A stretch of DNA of 35,988 nt from an uncultured Hyphomicrobiales bacterium (lineage in GTDB: Bacteria; Pseudomonadota; Alphaproteobacteria; Rhizobiales; Hyphomicrobiaceae), in the NCBI GenBank assembly GCA_902826255.1, contig CADEEC010000015.1:1-35988 (forward strand), written 5' to 3'. Under the pieces are notes generated by a model. It had not been told where the DNA came from. It made no database searches and saw only the letters and a program-made list of their open reading frames with translations. Both the position numbers and the translations under genes were made by a program. Shown here in pieces: positions 25,024 to 35,246 of this stretch (position 1 is the stretch's first letter; every line of letters starts with the position of its first letter).

Positions 25024-25366
25024 AAACGGCCTTTCTTCGGACCCAGAGGACCTAGTCCAGCAGGCGGCATCCGGGAGAGTGAGGGAACGTGCGCGTTATA
25101 ACGCAAGGCTTGTGCGCCGTGCAATGGTTGTGCCGACAGCACGATAAAAAACAACCCCAGGTAGAATATTCTGCGGCGCAACAGCGCAGTTGCCGCAAAC
25201 TGGTGCAGAGTTTGCCGCTTCTGTGACCCGGAATCATCAAAGCTTTTATGATCTTTTGCTAGTTTCGCCCGTTGTCGGGCTGAGTCGGCGCTGATTGTTG
25301 CATCGCAATCTCGGACCTACATATTTTGCAGTGCCGCACGACGGACCGAGTATCAAGGAGCGCTCC
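25024..25366. promoter_or_regulatory. 343-base divergent intergenic region between trcR and the MaoC-type gene
   Basis: No credible gene is present. The region is notably less GC-rich around 25140-25260 than its surroundings, as expected for promoters. It contains the near-palindrome described separately and an AAGGAG ribosome-binding site for the gene at 25367. No confident -35/-10 pair was identified. Confidence 0.5.
25233..25252. promoter_or_regulatory. 20-bp near-perfect palindrome, candidate operator
   Basis: The arms ATCAT (25233-25237) and ATGAT (25248-25252) flank an inner AAAGCTTT (25239-25246); nine of ten base pairs are symmetrical. There is no loop, and the sequence is AT-rich, so a dimeric protein-binding site is more likely than a terminator. 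It lies about 115 bases upstream of the MaoC-type gene. Confidence 0.45.
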
Positions 25367-25810
25367 ATGAATGTGATCTCTCGCCAGGTCTATCACTTCG
25401 AAGACCTCGAGACCGGCATGGAGGCATCCTTTGCGAAGGTCGTCAGCGAAGCGGACATCATCTCGTTCGCTCAAGTGACGGGCGACAAGAACCCTGTACA
25501 TCTCGACGCGGACTTCGCCGCCAAGACCATCTTCAAGACGCCGATCGCGCACGGCATGCTGACCGCCGGCTACATCTCCGCCGTATTTGGCATGGAGCTG
25601 CCGGGTCCAGGCGCGATCTACGTTTCGCAGACGCTGAACTTCCGCGGCCCCGTGCGCGCAGGTGATCGCGTGATCGCAAAGGTGCGCGTGATGGAGCTGT
25701 ATCCCGCCAAGCGGCGTGCGCGCTTCGAATGCGTGTGCTCGGTCGACGGCAGGCCGGTGCTCGAGGGCGAGGCGGTTCTCATGGTGCCCTCACGCGAGGT
25801 CAAGGCGTAA
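25367..25810 (+). CDS. MaoC-family (R)-specific enoyl-CoA hydratase (PhaJ-like)
   Basis: This 147-residue hot-dog-fold protein has the hydratase 2 catalytic pair: D40 and H45 in VTGDKNPVHLD, followed by the conserved IAHGMLTAG. Length is that of single-domain PhaJ proteins, which hydrate trans-2-enoyl-CoA to the (R)-3-hydroxyacyl-CoA. The ATG at 25367 follows an AAGGAG site and gives the expected N-terminus; the frame is open 24 codons further upstream without family support. It is convergent with the CoA-ligase gene (12 bases between stops), so it is not in the same operon, but it may feed the same CoA-thioester metabolism or polyhydroxyalkanoate synthesis. Confidence 0.9.
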   Translation: MNVISRQVYHFEDLETGMEASFAKVVSEADIISFAQVTGDKNPVHLDADFAAKTIFKTPIAHGMLTAGYISAVFGMELPGPGAIYVSQTLNFRGPVRAGDRVIAKVRVMELYPAKRRARFECVCSVDGRPVLEGEAVLMVPSREVKA

Positions 25811-25822
25811 CCTGCGCCGCGC

Positions 25823-27496
25823 CTACTGCCGCAGCTTGAAGCGCTGGATCTTGCCCGTCTGAGTCTTGGGCAGGGCGTCGACGAACTTTACCGAGCGCGG
25901 ATACTTGTAGGGCGCAATCGTCGCCTTCACGTGATCCTGCAGCACTTTCACCATCATCGCATCGCCTGAGACGCTCTCGCGCAGCACGACGTGGGCTTCC
26001 ACGATCTGGCCGCGCTCCTCGTCCGGTGCGCCGACGACGGCGCACTCCGCGACATCGGCGTGTGTGAGCAGCGCAGCCTCCACCTCGGGGCCGGCGATGT
26101 TGTAGCCCGATGAGATGATCATATCGTCGGCACGGGCGGCGAAGTGGAAGGTGCCGTCCTTGTCGCGCACGAAGGCGTCGCCGGTGAGGTTCCAGCCGTC
26201 GCGCACGTATTTCGTCTGGCGGTCATCGGCGAGGTAGCGGCAGCCGGTAGGGCCGCGCACCGCCAGGTGGCCGATCGTGCCGTCGGGGACGTCTTTCATA
26301 TCATCATCGACGATCTTTGCCTCGTAACCGGCGACAGGCTTGCCTGTGGCGCCGCCGCTGGCGTCGCCGAACCGGTTGGTGATGAAGATGTGCAGCAGCT
26401 CGGTCGAGCCGATGCCGTCGAGGATCGGCTTGCCGGTTTTCTTCGTCCAGTCCTCGAACACGGGTGCGGGCAGCGTCTCGCCGGCAGAGACGGCCGCGCG
26501 CAGCGAGGAGAGATCGGCGCCCTTGTCCATCGCCGTCATCATGGCGCGATAGGCAGTGGGAGACGTGAAACAGACGGTGGCTTTGTAGGTCTGGATGATG
26601 TCGATCATGTTTGCCGGCGAGGCGTTCTCCAGCAGCGTCGCGGTGGCGCCGAAGCGCAGTGGAAACACCGCAAGCCCGCCGAGACCGAACGTGAAGGCCA
26701 GCGGCGGGGAGCCGACGAATACGTCGGCGGGCGTCACGCCCAGCACCTCCTTGGCGTAACCATCGGCGATCATGAGAATGTCGCGGTGGAAATGCATGGT
26801 GCCCTTGGGCTCGCCGGTGGTACCCGACGTGAAGCCGAGCAGGGCCACATCGTCGCGCCCCGTTTTGACGGCCTCGAACTTCACCGATTTGCCGAGCGCG
26901 ATGCGGTCGAGTTCGGCATCGTGGTTGGCGGTGCCGTCGAAGCTGATGACCTTCTTGAGGAAGCGGCTGTCCTTGGCGCAGGCGACGATCTCGTCGGCGA
27001 CGCGGCTGTCCGTGAGAGCGAGGGAGACCTGCGCCTTGTCGACGATCTTCGTCAGCTCGCCGGCGCGCAGCAGCGGCATGGTGTTGACGGCGACGGCACC
27101 GGCCTTGGTGACCGCGAGCCAGACGGCCACCATCGCCGGGTTGTTGCCGGAGCGGACGAGCACGCGGTGTCCCGGCTTCACGCCGAAGTCCTCGACCAGC
27201 GCATGCGCGAGGCGGTTCGACCAGTCGGTCAGCTCCTTGTAGGTGCGGCGGCGGCCGTTGCCGATGAGGGCCGTGTTGTCGCCGAAGCCCTTCTCGACCA
27301 GGCGATCGGTCAGCTCCACGCCCACGTTGAGGTAGTCGGGATACTGGAACTCGGGCCGGTCGAGCAGCAGATCCGGCCACAACTCGGCTGCGGGCAAGTT
27401 GTCGCGCGCGAAGGTGTCGACGTGGCCCGTTGGGCCGAGGTTGGCGGCACCCCTGGGAGCGGACTGGCGCTCGCGACCGAACAGCTTGGCGAACAT
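25823..27496 (-). CDS. Aryl-CoA ligase, benzoate/2-aminobenzoate-CoA ligase family
   Basis: This 557-residue AMP-forming ligase activates an aromatic acid to its CoA thioester. Core motifs are visible: the P-loop FTSGTTGEPKGTMH near residue 218, the adenylate-binding GIGSTELLHIFITNR region, WNLTGDAF, and the C-terminal lysine in TQTGKIQRFKLRQ. The absence of a signal peptide and the IGSTE motif fit the benzoate-CoA ligase group. The start has a clear AGGAGG site. Being the last gene of a cluster with a 2-aminobenzoyl-CoA monooxygenase/reductase-type enzyme points to 2-aminobenzoate (anthranilate), with salicylate or benzoate as alternatives. Confidence 0.88.
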   Translation of the reverse strand: MFAKLFGRERQSAPRGAANLGPTGHVDTFARDNLPAAELWPDLLLDRPEFQYPDYLNVGVELTDRLVEKGFGDNTALIGNGRRRTYKELTDWSNRLAHALVEDFGVKPGHRVLVRSGNNPAMVAVWLAVTKAGAVAVNTMPLLRAGELTKIVDKAQVSLALTDSRVADEIVACAKDSRFLKKVISFDGTANHDAELDRIALGKSVKFEAVKTGRDDVALLGFTSGTTGEPKGTMHFHRDILMIADGYAKEVLGVTPADVFVGSPPLAFTFGLGGLAVFPLRFGATATLLENASPANMIDIIQTYKATVCFTSPTAYRAMMTAMDKGADLSSLRAAVSAGETLPAPVFEDWTKKTGKPILDGIGSTELLHIFITNRFGDASGGATGKPVAGYEAKIVDDDMKDVPDGTIGHLAVRGPTGCRYLADDRQTKYVRDGWNLTGDAFVRDKDGTFHFAARADDMIISSGYNIAGPEVEAALLTHADVAECAVVGAPDEERGQIVEAHVVLRESVSGDAMMVKVLQDHVKATIAPYKYPRSVKFVDALPKTQTGKIQRFKLRQ

Positions 27497-27515
27497 CGTG
27501 GCCTCCTGTGCTCTT

Positions 27516-27628
27516 CCTCTCCCCGTTCTTACGGGGAGAGGGCCGGGGTGAGGGGCGGCTGCAAACTCGAGGCAGAATATGTGGCTGCCCTCACCCTAAC
27601 CCTCTCCCCATGAAGAATGGGGAGGGGG
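27516..27628. repeat. REP-like GC-rich inverted repeat pair (BIME-type)
   Basis: Two related units in inverted orientation fill the gap between the crotonase-type gene and the CoA ligase gene. The first (27516-27562) has the hairpin CTCTCCCCG-TTCTTA-CGGGGAGAG followed by GGCCGGGGTGAGGGGC. The second (27583-27628) has CCCTCACCCTAACCCTCTCCCC with its own hairpin around GAAG. Such units are dispersed palindromes in many bacteria; copies elsewhere in the genome cannot be counted here. Confidence 0.75.
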
Positions 27629-27634
27629 ACTAAC

Positions 27635-28453
27635 TCAATCTCCCGCGAACGCCGGCTTGCCCTTTGCGACGAAGGCGTCGTAGGCGCGGCGGAAGTCGCG
27701 GGTCTGCATGCAGATGGCCTGGGCCTGGGCTTCGGCCTCGATGGCCTGGTCGAGGGTCATAGACCATTCCTGGTTGAGCATGGTCTTGGTCATCATGTGC
27801 GCGAAGGTGGGGCCTTCGGCGAGGCGGCGCGCGAAGGCGATGGCGTCCTTTTCCAGCGCATCGGCGGCGACGAGCTTATTGAAGAAACCCCAGCGCTCGC
27901 CCTCCTCCGCCGACATCGTGCGGCCGGTAAACAGCAGCTCGGCGGCGCGGCCCTGGCCGATCACGCGCGGGAGCATAGCGCAGGCGCCCATGTCACAGCC
28001 GGCAAGGCCGACGCGCGTGAAAAGAAAAGCGGTCTTGGCGTCGGCCGTGCCGAAACGAATGTCGGCGTAAAGCGCGACCATAGCCCCGGCGCCGACGCAG
28101 ATGCCGTCGATCGCCGCGATGACGGGTTGCGGCGCTGATTTCATGGCCTTGACGAGGTCGCCGGTCATGCGCGTGAAGGCGAGCAGGCCCTTCATGTCCT
28201 TGTCGAGCAGCGGGCCGATGATGTCGTGCACGTCGCCGCCGCTGCAGAAGTTGCCGCCGTTGGAGGCGAACACGACAGCCTTCACGTCGCCGCCGTCGGG
28301 GCCGGCCAGCGCGCGGAAGGTGTCGCGCAGCTCCGCGTAGCTGTCAAAGGTGAGCGGGTTCTTGCGCTCGGGACGCGCGAGCGAGACGACTGCGACGCCG
28401 CCGTCGTCGAGGCGCCAGTTGAAGTGCTTGGGCTTGAAGGTGCGCATGCTCAT
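27635..28453 (-). CDS. Crotonase-superfamily (enoyl-CoA hydratase/isomerase-like) protein
   Basis: This 272-residue crotonase-fold protein has the oxyanion-hole segments [13 protein letters not shown] (about 65-77) and [16 protein letters not shown] (about 117-132). The start at 28453 has a GGAG site 10 bases upstream; an ATG six bases later is possible. By eye alignment, the two glutamates of canonical enoyl-CoA hydratase are replaced (M125 and T146/R147). An Asp (D154, [13 protein letters not shown]) lies where 4-chlorobenzoyl-CoA dehalogenase has its nucleophile. It probably acts on a ring-derived CoA thioester from the neighbouring monooxygenase/reductase (hydration, isomerisation or ring hydrolysis), rather than on simple fatty enoyl-CoAs. 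Confidence 0.88.
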   Translation of the reverse strand: MSMRTFKPKHFNWRLDDGGVAVVSLARPERKNPLTFDSYAELRDTFRALAGPDGGDVKAVVFASNGGNFCSGGDVHDIIGPLLDKDMKGLLAFTRMTGDLVKAMKSAPQPVIAAIDGICVGAGAMVALYADIRFGTADAKTAFLFTRVGLAGCDMGACAMLPRVIGQGRAAELLFTGRTMSAEEGERWGFFNKLVAADALEKDAIAFARRLAEGPTFAHMMTKTMLNQEWSMTLDQAIEAEAQAQAICMQTRDFRRAYDAFVAKGKPAFAGD

Positions 28454-28467
28454 GCTTGTTATTCTCC

Positions 28468-29229
28468 TTATACCTCGCCGCCCGAGATCGAGATGGCCTG
28501 GCCGTTGATCGATTGCGCGCCGGGCGTGCAGAGCCATAGCACGGTGTCGGCCACTTCCTGTGGCGTCACGAAGCGCCCCTGCGGGTTATTCTTCTGCAGC
28601 GTGGCGGCAGCCTGGTCGCGGCCGCGGCCGGTCTTGGCGGTGATGTTGGCGAGCGACGCTTCGAGCAGCGGCGTTTCGACGTAACCGGGGCAGACGGCGT
28701 TGACGGTCGTGCCCGTCGGCGCCAGCTCCGCGGCGAGCGTGCGCATGAGGCCGATGACGCCGTGCTTGGAGGCGCTGTAGGCGGCGATGTAGCCGTAGCC
28801 CTTCAGGCCGGCGGTGGAGGCGACGAACACGATGCGGCCGTGGCCGCCCTTGCGCGCGACATCGGGGAGCGCGGCGCGCGCGGTGAGGAAGGAGCCGGTG
28901 AGGTTCACATCCAGCATGCGCTGCCAATGCGCGAGGTCGATGCGGGCGAACGGCGCGCTCTCGGCGGCGCCAGCGTTGGGGATGAGGATGTCGATAGGGC
29001 CGTGCGCGGCGCGGGCGGCTTTCACCATCGCCTCGGTGTCGGCTTCCTTGGTGACGTCGGCGACAATGGTTGTCGCCTTCGGCAGGCCGCGCGCGACCTC
29101 CTGCAGCGGCTCGAGCCGGCGGCCGGCGAGAGAGACCGCAGCGCCGGCGCCAGCAAGCGTGCGAGCTATTGCAGCGCCGATGCCGGTGCCGCCGCCGGTG
29201 ATGAGCGCATGCTTGCCGTAGGATACCCA
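28468..29229 (-). CDS. Short-chain dehydrogenase/reductase, probable 5' frameshift
   Basis: The protein is a classical SDR. The cofactor loop [12 protein letters not shown] is followed by the NAG motif ([10 protein letters not shown]), a catalytic Ser ([11 protein letters not shown]) and Tyr/Lys (AAYSASKHG), and it ends ISISGGEV. The coding frame has no ATG, GTG or TTG between the upstream TGA at 29230-29232 and position 29028, yet the cofactor loop lies in that stretch. A TGATG overlap offers an ATG at 29229, but in a frame one base off; a single-base deletion within the first five codons would restore it. The gene therefore has a 5' frameshift (real or sequencing error) or uses unusual initiation. 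Role: likely a 3-hydroxyacyl-CoA-type dehydrogenase after the monooxygenase/reductase step. Confidence 0.75.
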   Translation of the reverse strand, partial: WVSYGKHALITGGGTGIGAAIARTLAGAGAAVSLAGRRLEPLQEVARGLPKATTIVADVTKEADTEAMVKAARAAHGPIDILIPNAGAAESAPFARIDLAHWQRMLDVNLTGSFLTARAALPDVARKGGHGRIVFVASTAGLKGYGYIAAYSASKHGVIGLMRTLAAELAPTGTTVNAVCPGYVETPLLEASLANITAKTGRGRDQAAATLQKNNPQGRFVTPQEVADTVLWLCTPGAQSINGQAISISGGEV

Positions 29230-31518
<2,289 letters not shown>

Positions 31519-31596
31519 GCGGCTCTCACGTTTGCGGGTCGGATGCGCAAACGTGCACCAGTCCGGCAACGGCTTCAAGAGCGGCGGCTGCGCCGC

Positions 31597-33015
31597 TCAC
31601 CGCTCGATCCTGTAGGTCCCAGCTTGCAGCGTGGCCGCCAAGGCCGGAGAAACCGGCTGCTCGATGCGGATGTCGGCGTTGCGAGCGGCTTTGCGGCGTT
31701 CCTGCAGCCAGTTCGGGAACCACATGGCGATCGCCGGGAAGATCAGCACCAGCACTACGCCGATCACCTGGATCACCATGAAGTCGGCCATGCCGCGATA
31801 GATGAGCTTCAGGTTCCATTCCCGCACCACCTGCTTGAGGTAGTAGGCCGACATGGCGACCGGCGGCGACAGGAACGCGGTCTGCAGCACGACGGCGACG
31901 ATGCAGCCGAACCAGACCATGTCGTAGCCGAGCCCTCGGGCGACGGGGGCGAGCAGCGGCAGGAAGATCAGCACGATCGCCGGCCACTCGAAGGGCCAGC
32001 CCAGCAGGAAAATGAGGATCAGCAGCAGGCTCATCGTGCCCCAGGCGGGGAGTGGCGCGGCGAGCAGCGTATTGGTGATCCACGTCGCTGTGCCGAGCCA
32101 GGCGAACACCGCGCCGAACACGTTGGAGGCAACGGCAAGGAACAACACCATGCTGCTGGTAGCGAGCGTGAGATAGCAGGCGTTGAGGAAGCCGCTAAGG
32201 GTGAACTTGCCGTAGAGGATGACGAGCAGCAGGGCGCCGACCGCGCCCATGGCGGCAGCTTCGGTTGCGGTCGTCAACCCGGCGAGAATGGCGCCAAGGG
32301 TAACGATGGTCAGGATGGTGACAGGCACAAGGCCAACCAGGCACTCCCAAAGCACAAGTGCCATGGAGGTCGGCCGCTCTTCCTTGGGGACGGGCGGCCC
32401 GAGCTTCGGATTGATGAAGCTGCGGCCCATCGTGTAGGCGATGTACATGGCCGACAGCAAAAAGCCGGGGCCGAAGGCGGCTGCGTAGAGGTCGATGATG
32501 GAGATGTCGAGCACCGGCGCCATCACCACCAGCATCACCGAAGGCGGAATGAGAATGCCGAGCGTGCCGCCGGCGGCGATGGCGCCGGCCGACATGCGCG
32601 CGTCGTAGCCGGCGCGGATCATCATCGGGCCGGCCATGATGCCGAGCAGGGTCACGGTTGCGCCCACCGTGCCGGCAGCGATGCCAAACAGCGTGGCAGT
32701 CGTGATCACCACCAGATACAAGGCGCCGCGCACGGACGCGAACAGGTTGCGGAAGGCGGTGAACAGCCGTTCCATCAAGCCGCCCTGATCGCAGATGTAC
32801 CCCATCAGGATGAACATCGGCACGGCGACGAACTCGTCCTGCTTCATGAGACCGAAGGTCTGCAGGTAGGTGAGGTTGAAGACCCGGACCCCCAGGCCGA
32901 AATAGCCGAAGATCAGCGCCAGGAAGAGCAGTGTGAAGCTGATGGGCAGGCCGATGAAGATGGCGAACAGCATCACCACCAGCATCGCCGCACCGAGAAG
33001 CTCGAGACCAGTCAT
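31597..33015 (-). CDS. dctM: TRAP transporter large permease (DctM)
   Basis: This 472-residue polytopic membrane protein is the ion-coupled translocation subunit of a TRAP transporter. Typical segments include FILMGYICDQGGLMERLF, the GTLGILIPPSVMLVVMAPV loop, and TEAAAMGAVGALLL. It is about 40 residues longer than most DctM proteins because of a C-terminal extension with charged residues after the last helix. Its ATG overlaps the dctQ stop by four bases (ATGA). It is 78 bases upstream of the monooxygenase/reductase gene, so the transporter and the enzymes may share a transcript. Confidence 0.94.
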   Translation of the reverse strand: MTGLELLGAAMLVVMLFAIFIGLPISFTLLFLALIFGYFGLGVRVFNLTYLQTFGLMKQDEFVAVPMFILMGYICDQGGLMERLFTAFRNLFASVRGALYLVVITTATLFGIAAGTVGATVTLLGIMAGPMMIRAGYDARMSAGAIAAGGTLGILIPPSVMLVVMAPVLDISIIDLYAAAFGPGFLLSAMYIAYTMGRSFINPKLGPPVPKEERPTSMALVLWECLVGLVPVTILTIVTLGAILAGLTTATEAAAMGAVGALLLVILYGKFTLSGFLNACYLTLATSSMVLFLAVASNVFGAVFAWLGTATWITNTLLAAPLPAWGTMSLLLILIFLLGWPFEWPAIVLIFLPLLAPVARGLGYDMVWFGCIVAVVLQTAFLSPPVAMSAYYLKQVVREWNLKLIYRGMADFMVIQVIGVVLVLIFPAIAMWFPNWLQERRKAARNADIRIEQPVSPALAATLQAGTYRIER

Positions 33016-33602
33016 ACCTCGATCTTCTCCCTATGCTGGAACTCGCGCCCGAAGCGGATCTGGTAGAGGCACTTGAGCGCTTCGGAGATGCCCTGGATCA
33101 CGAACAGAAGGGCAGCAACTGGGATCGAGGCGCGGAACGGCCACATGATCGCGCGCCAAACGCTTTCCTGCGACCGCTCGCCGATCTCATAGGAGAGGTA
33201 GGCGTCGTCGATTGAGATCACCATCAGTGTGATCAGGGCCGGGAAGAACAGGACGAGGTAGGAGAGCAGGTCGATAACGCCCTTTCTCCGCTCCGAGTAG
33301 TTCTCCCAGAAGATGTCGGTGCGAACGTGCGCGCCCTTGAGCAGCGCGTAACCACAGCCAAGCATGAATGCTGCGCCGTTCGTGAAGTTGCTCGTCTCGA
33401 AGACCCAGATGGTGGGCGAATTGAAGAGATAACGCGCGCAAACCTCGTAGGTGATGATCACCATGAGGAAGGCCATCGACAGGGCGATCAATCGGCCTGT
33501 GATGTCGGTGAAGCGGTCGATGCCGCGTATGATGGCGTAGAATGCGCCCGGAAAGTCGCGAACGGCGTCGTTCGCGCGCGAGGTCCCGGTGTCTGCCGGC
33601 AT
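33012..33602 (-). CDS. dctQ: TRAP transporter small permease (DctQ)
   Basis: This 196-residue protein has the four hydrophobic helices of DctQ and an N-terminal cytoplasmic segment of about 35 residues. The YEVCARYLFNSPTIWVFETSNF segment after the first helix is typical of the family (R-Y-x-F). The start at 33602 follows a GGGGAA site. It pairs with DctM; in transcription order it follows the binding-protein gene after a 146-base gap that contains a stable hairpin. Confidence 0.92.
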   Translation of the reverse strand: MPADTGTSRANDAVRDFPGAFYAIIRGIDRFTDITGRLIALSMAFLMVIITYEVCARYLFNSPTIWVFETSNFTNGAAFMLGCGYALLKGAHVRTDIFWENYSERRKGVIDLLSYLVLFFPALITLMVISIDDAYLSYEIGERSQESVWRAIMWPFRASIPVAALLFVIQGISEALKCLYQIRFGREFQHREKIEV

Positions 33603-33669
33603 CGATGTTCCCCGTTGTGCTCGACCGATCTGGCGCGCAACGGCCGCGCGCGAGGCTGGAGGTATAGAA

Positions 33670-33713
33670 AGAAAGCTGCGGCGGGTGTCGGCTCGTCCCC
33701 GATCACCCGCCGC
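33670..33713 (-). terminator. Hairpin between dctP and dctQ (attenuator or partial terminator)
   Basis: A perfect 10-bp stem pairs GCGGCGGGTG (33678-33687) with CACCCGCCGC (33704-33713), and a further TCGG/CCGA stem lies in the loop. On the minus strand it is followed by CTTTCTTTC. Such a structure after the binding-protein gene would reduce downstream permease expression relative to the binding protein, a common arrangement in binding-protein operons. Confidence 0.6.
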
Positions 33714-33748
33714 GCGTGCATGAGAGCACGCCAGTCAGGACCGCCTCG

Positions 33749-34864
33749 TTACTTGCCGAGGTAGACCTTGTCTTTCCAGTAGTAGTTGCCCGCGAAGTTG
33801 TAGGGCGGGAAGAACGACAGCTTGAAGGGCACGATTTGCTCGGCGTACTTCTTCTGGCTGTCGATCACCTTCTTGTAGAAGGGGTTCGCTGCGGCATAGC
33901 CGGACTGGCTCCGCTCCCCCTCGTCGAGGAAGTTGATCAGGATCTCATCCGGCGTGCGGTGGATCTGCACGCCTTCCTTGAGGAGTTCCTGGCACGCCTC
34001 CGCCGTCTCGCGGTTCAAGGCGAAATTGCGCATGGTGGTGGCATAGACGGACGCCACTTTGACGATCTCCTGCAGGTCGGCGGGGATCGTCTTCCACACG
34101 TCGGCGTTGAACATCAGCTGCCCGCCGGTGACGGGTTCATGCATGCCGGGCGTGTAGTAGTGCTTGGCGACCTTGTGGAGACCGAGCTTCTTGTCCTCCA
34201 CGCAGTTGATCCACTCCGCGCCCTCGATCACGCCGCGCTCCAGCGCCGGCACGATTTCGCCGCCGGGGAGCGTGACGACTGCTGCGCCGAGCTTGCCGTA
34301 CGTCTCCGCGCCAATGCCGAAGATGCGGTACTTCATGCCCTTGAGATCGTTGAGGCTCTTGAGCTCCTTCTTGAACCACCCGAGCGCCTGCGGGTAGTCG
34401 GTCGGCGCGGGGAAGCCCACGACGTTGAGCTTGAGGACGTCCTTGAAGAACTCCTCAAGCAGCTTCATGCCGCCGCCGTCGTAGTACCAACCCCAATAGT
34501 CCATGCCGTCCATGCCAAACAGCGGACCGTGCGACATCGGGATGGTGGCGGTGTTGCGGCCCTGGATGTAGCCGAAGGTAGCCATGCCGACGTCGAGCAC
34601 GCCCTTGGATGTGGCGTCGAACACCTCGAAGGCAGGGACGATCGCGCCAGCGGGCAAAGTTTCGACTTTGAGCCGGCCGCCCGACATCTTCTCGACAGTC
34701 TCGGCCCAAAGCTTGAAGATCAGATGGAAGTTGGACGAGGCAGGATGCGACGACTGCCCCTTCAAAACGAACTTGGTTGTCGATTGCGATTCCGCGGGGA
34801 ACTTGGTCGCCGCGAACAGTGCCACCGCGGCCGCGACGAGCGCGACCGTCAGGTATTTCCGCAT
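33749..34864 (-). CDS. dctP: TRAP transporter substrate-binding protein (DctP family)
   Basis: This 371-residue periplasmic binding protein has an N-terminal signal peptide (about residues 1-25). The family segment around GMKYRIFGIGAETYGKLGAAVVTLPGGEIVPALERGVIEG contains the conserved Arg that usually binds the ligand carboxylate (KYRIFG). The ATG at 34864 follows a GGGAGG site; an upstream in-frame start would destroy the signal peptide. It is the first gene of the TRAP and aromatic-acid cluster. Ligand prediction: an organic acid, and by context an aromatic acid such as anthranilate, which is inferred and not visible in the binding residues. Confidence 0.93.
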   Translation of the reverse strand: MRKYLTVALVAAAVALFAATKFPAESQSTTKFVLKGQSSHPASSNFHLIFKLWAETVEKMSGGRLKVETLPAGAIVPAFEVFDATSKGVLDVGMATFGYIQGRNTATIPMSHGPLFGMDGMDYWGWYYDGGGMKLLEEFFKDVLKLNVVGFPAPTDYPQALGWFKKELKSLNDLKGMKYRIFGIGAETYGKLGAAVVTLPGGEIVPALERGVIEGAEWINCVEDKKLGLHKVAKHYYTPGMHEPVTGGQLMFNADVWKTIPADLQEIVKVASVYATTMRNFALNRETAEACQELLKEGVQIHRTPDEILINFLDEGERSQSGYAAANPFYKKVIDSQKKYAEQIVPFKLSFFPPYNFAGNYYWKDKVYLGK

Positions 34865-35246
34865 GGTGGTCCTCCCTTGAACCTTTCGTTGGCATGCTTC
34901 CCGCACGCACCGGGAGCGTAGGTGAGCGGTTCCGACGCTGTCAAATTGTTCGTTAGCTTCCGGCGTAAACGGATACACAGTTTACAAATTACCACATTTC
35001 TGCCTGCGCGCGTCGCAGGGGAGGGGCTGACCGGTGCGCGCATGGTGGCGCAGGTTGCGCGCCGCGTGGGTCAATACGCCGCCACACCCAAGGCTGCGCT
35101 TGCGGCGCGGTAACGGAACATTTGACTTGCCCCAGGGTTACGGGACGTTTACGGGCACTGGTTCAATCTGCCTTGCGGTGCGGCCACTTAACTGCGGGGA
35201 TTCACGAGGGAATTTGCCCGTATCACCACCCGAGAGAAGCAAACCC
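34865..35246. promoter_or_regulatory. 382-base divergent intergenic region between dctP and the L,D-transpeptidase gene
   Basis: No credible gene is present. An AT-richer stretch (about 34940-35000) near dctP contains the inverted repeat reported separately and is the probable dctP promoter region. On the plus strand TTGACT (35122-35127) resembles a -35 element, but no matching -10 was seen. A GAGAGAAG site precedes the ATG at 35247. Confidence 0.45.
34965..34985. promoter_or_regulatory. Inverted repeat GTAAAC-N9-GTTTAC upstream of dctP, candidate operator
   Basis: Perfect 6-bp arms at 34965-34970 and 34980-34985 are separated by 9 bases, about 100 bases upstream of the dctP start. The length and symmetry suit a dimeric repressor, but no regulator gene of the TRAP cluster is present in the window to assign it to. 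Confidence 0.35.

Noticed and set aside
26144..27613. 489-residue open frame on the plus strand opposite the CoA ligase
   Set aside because: The antisense strand of a well-supported ligase; it runs into the REP-like repeat and has no domain.
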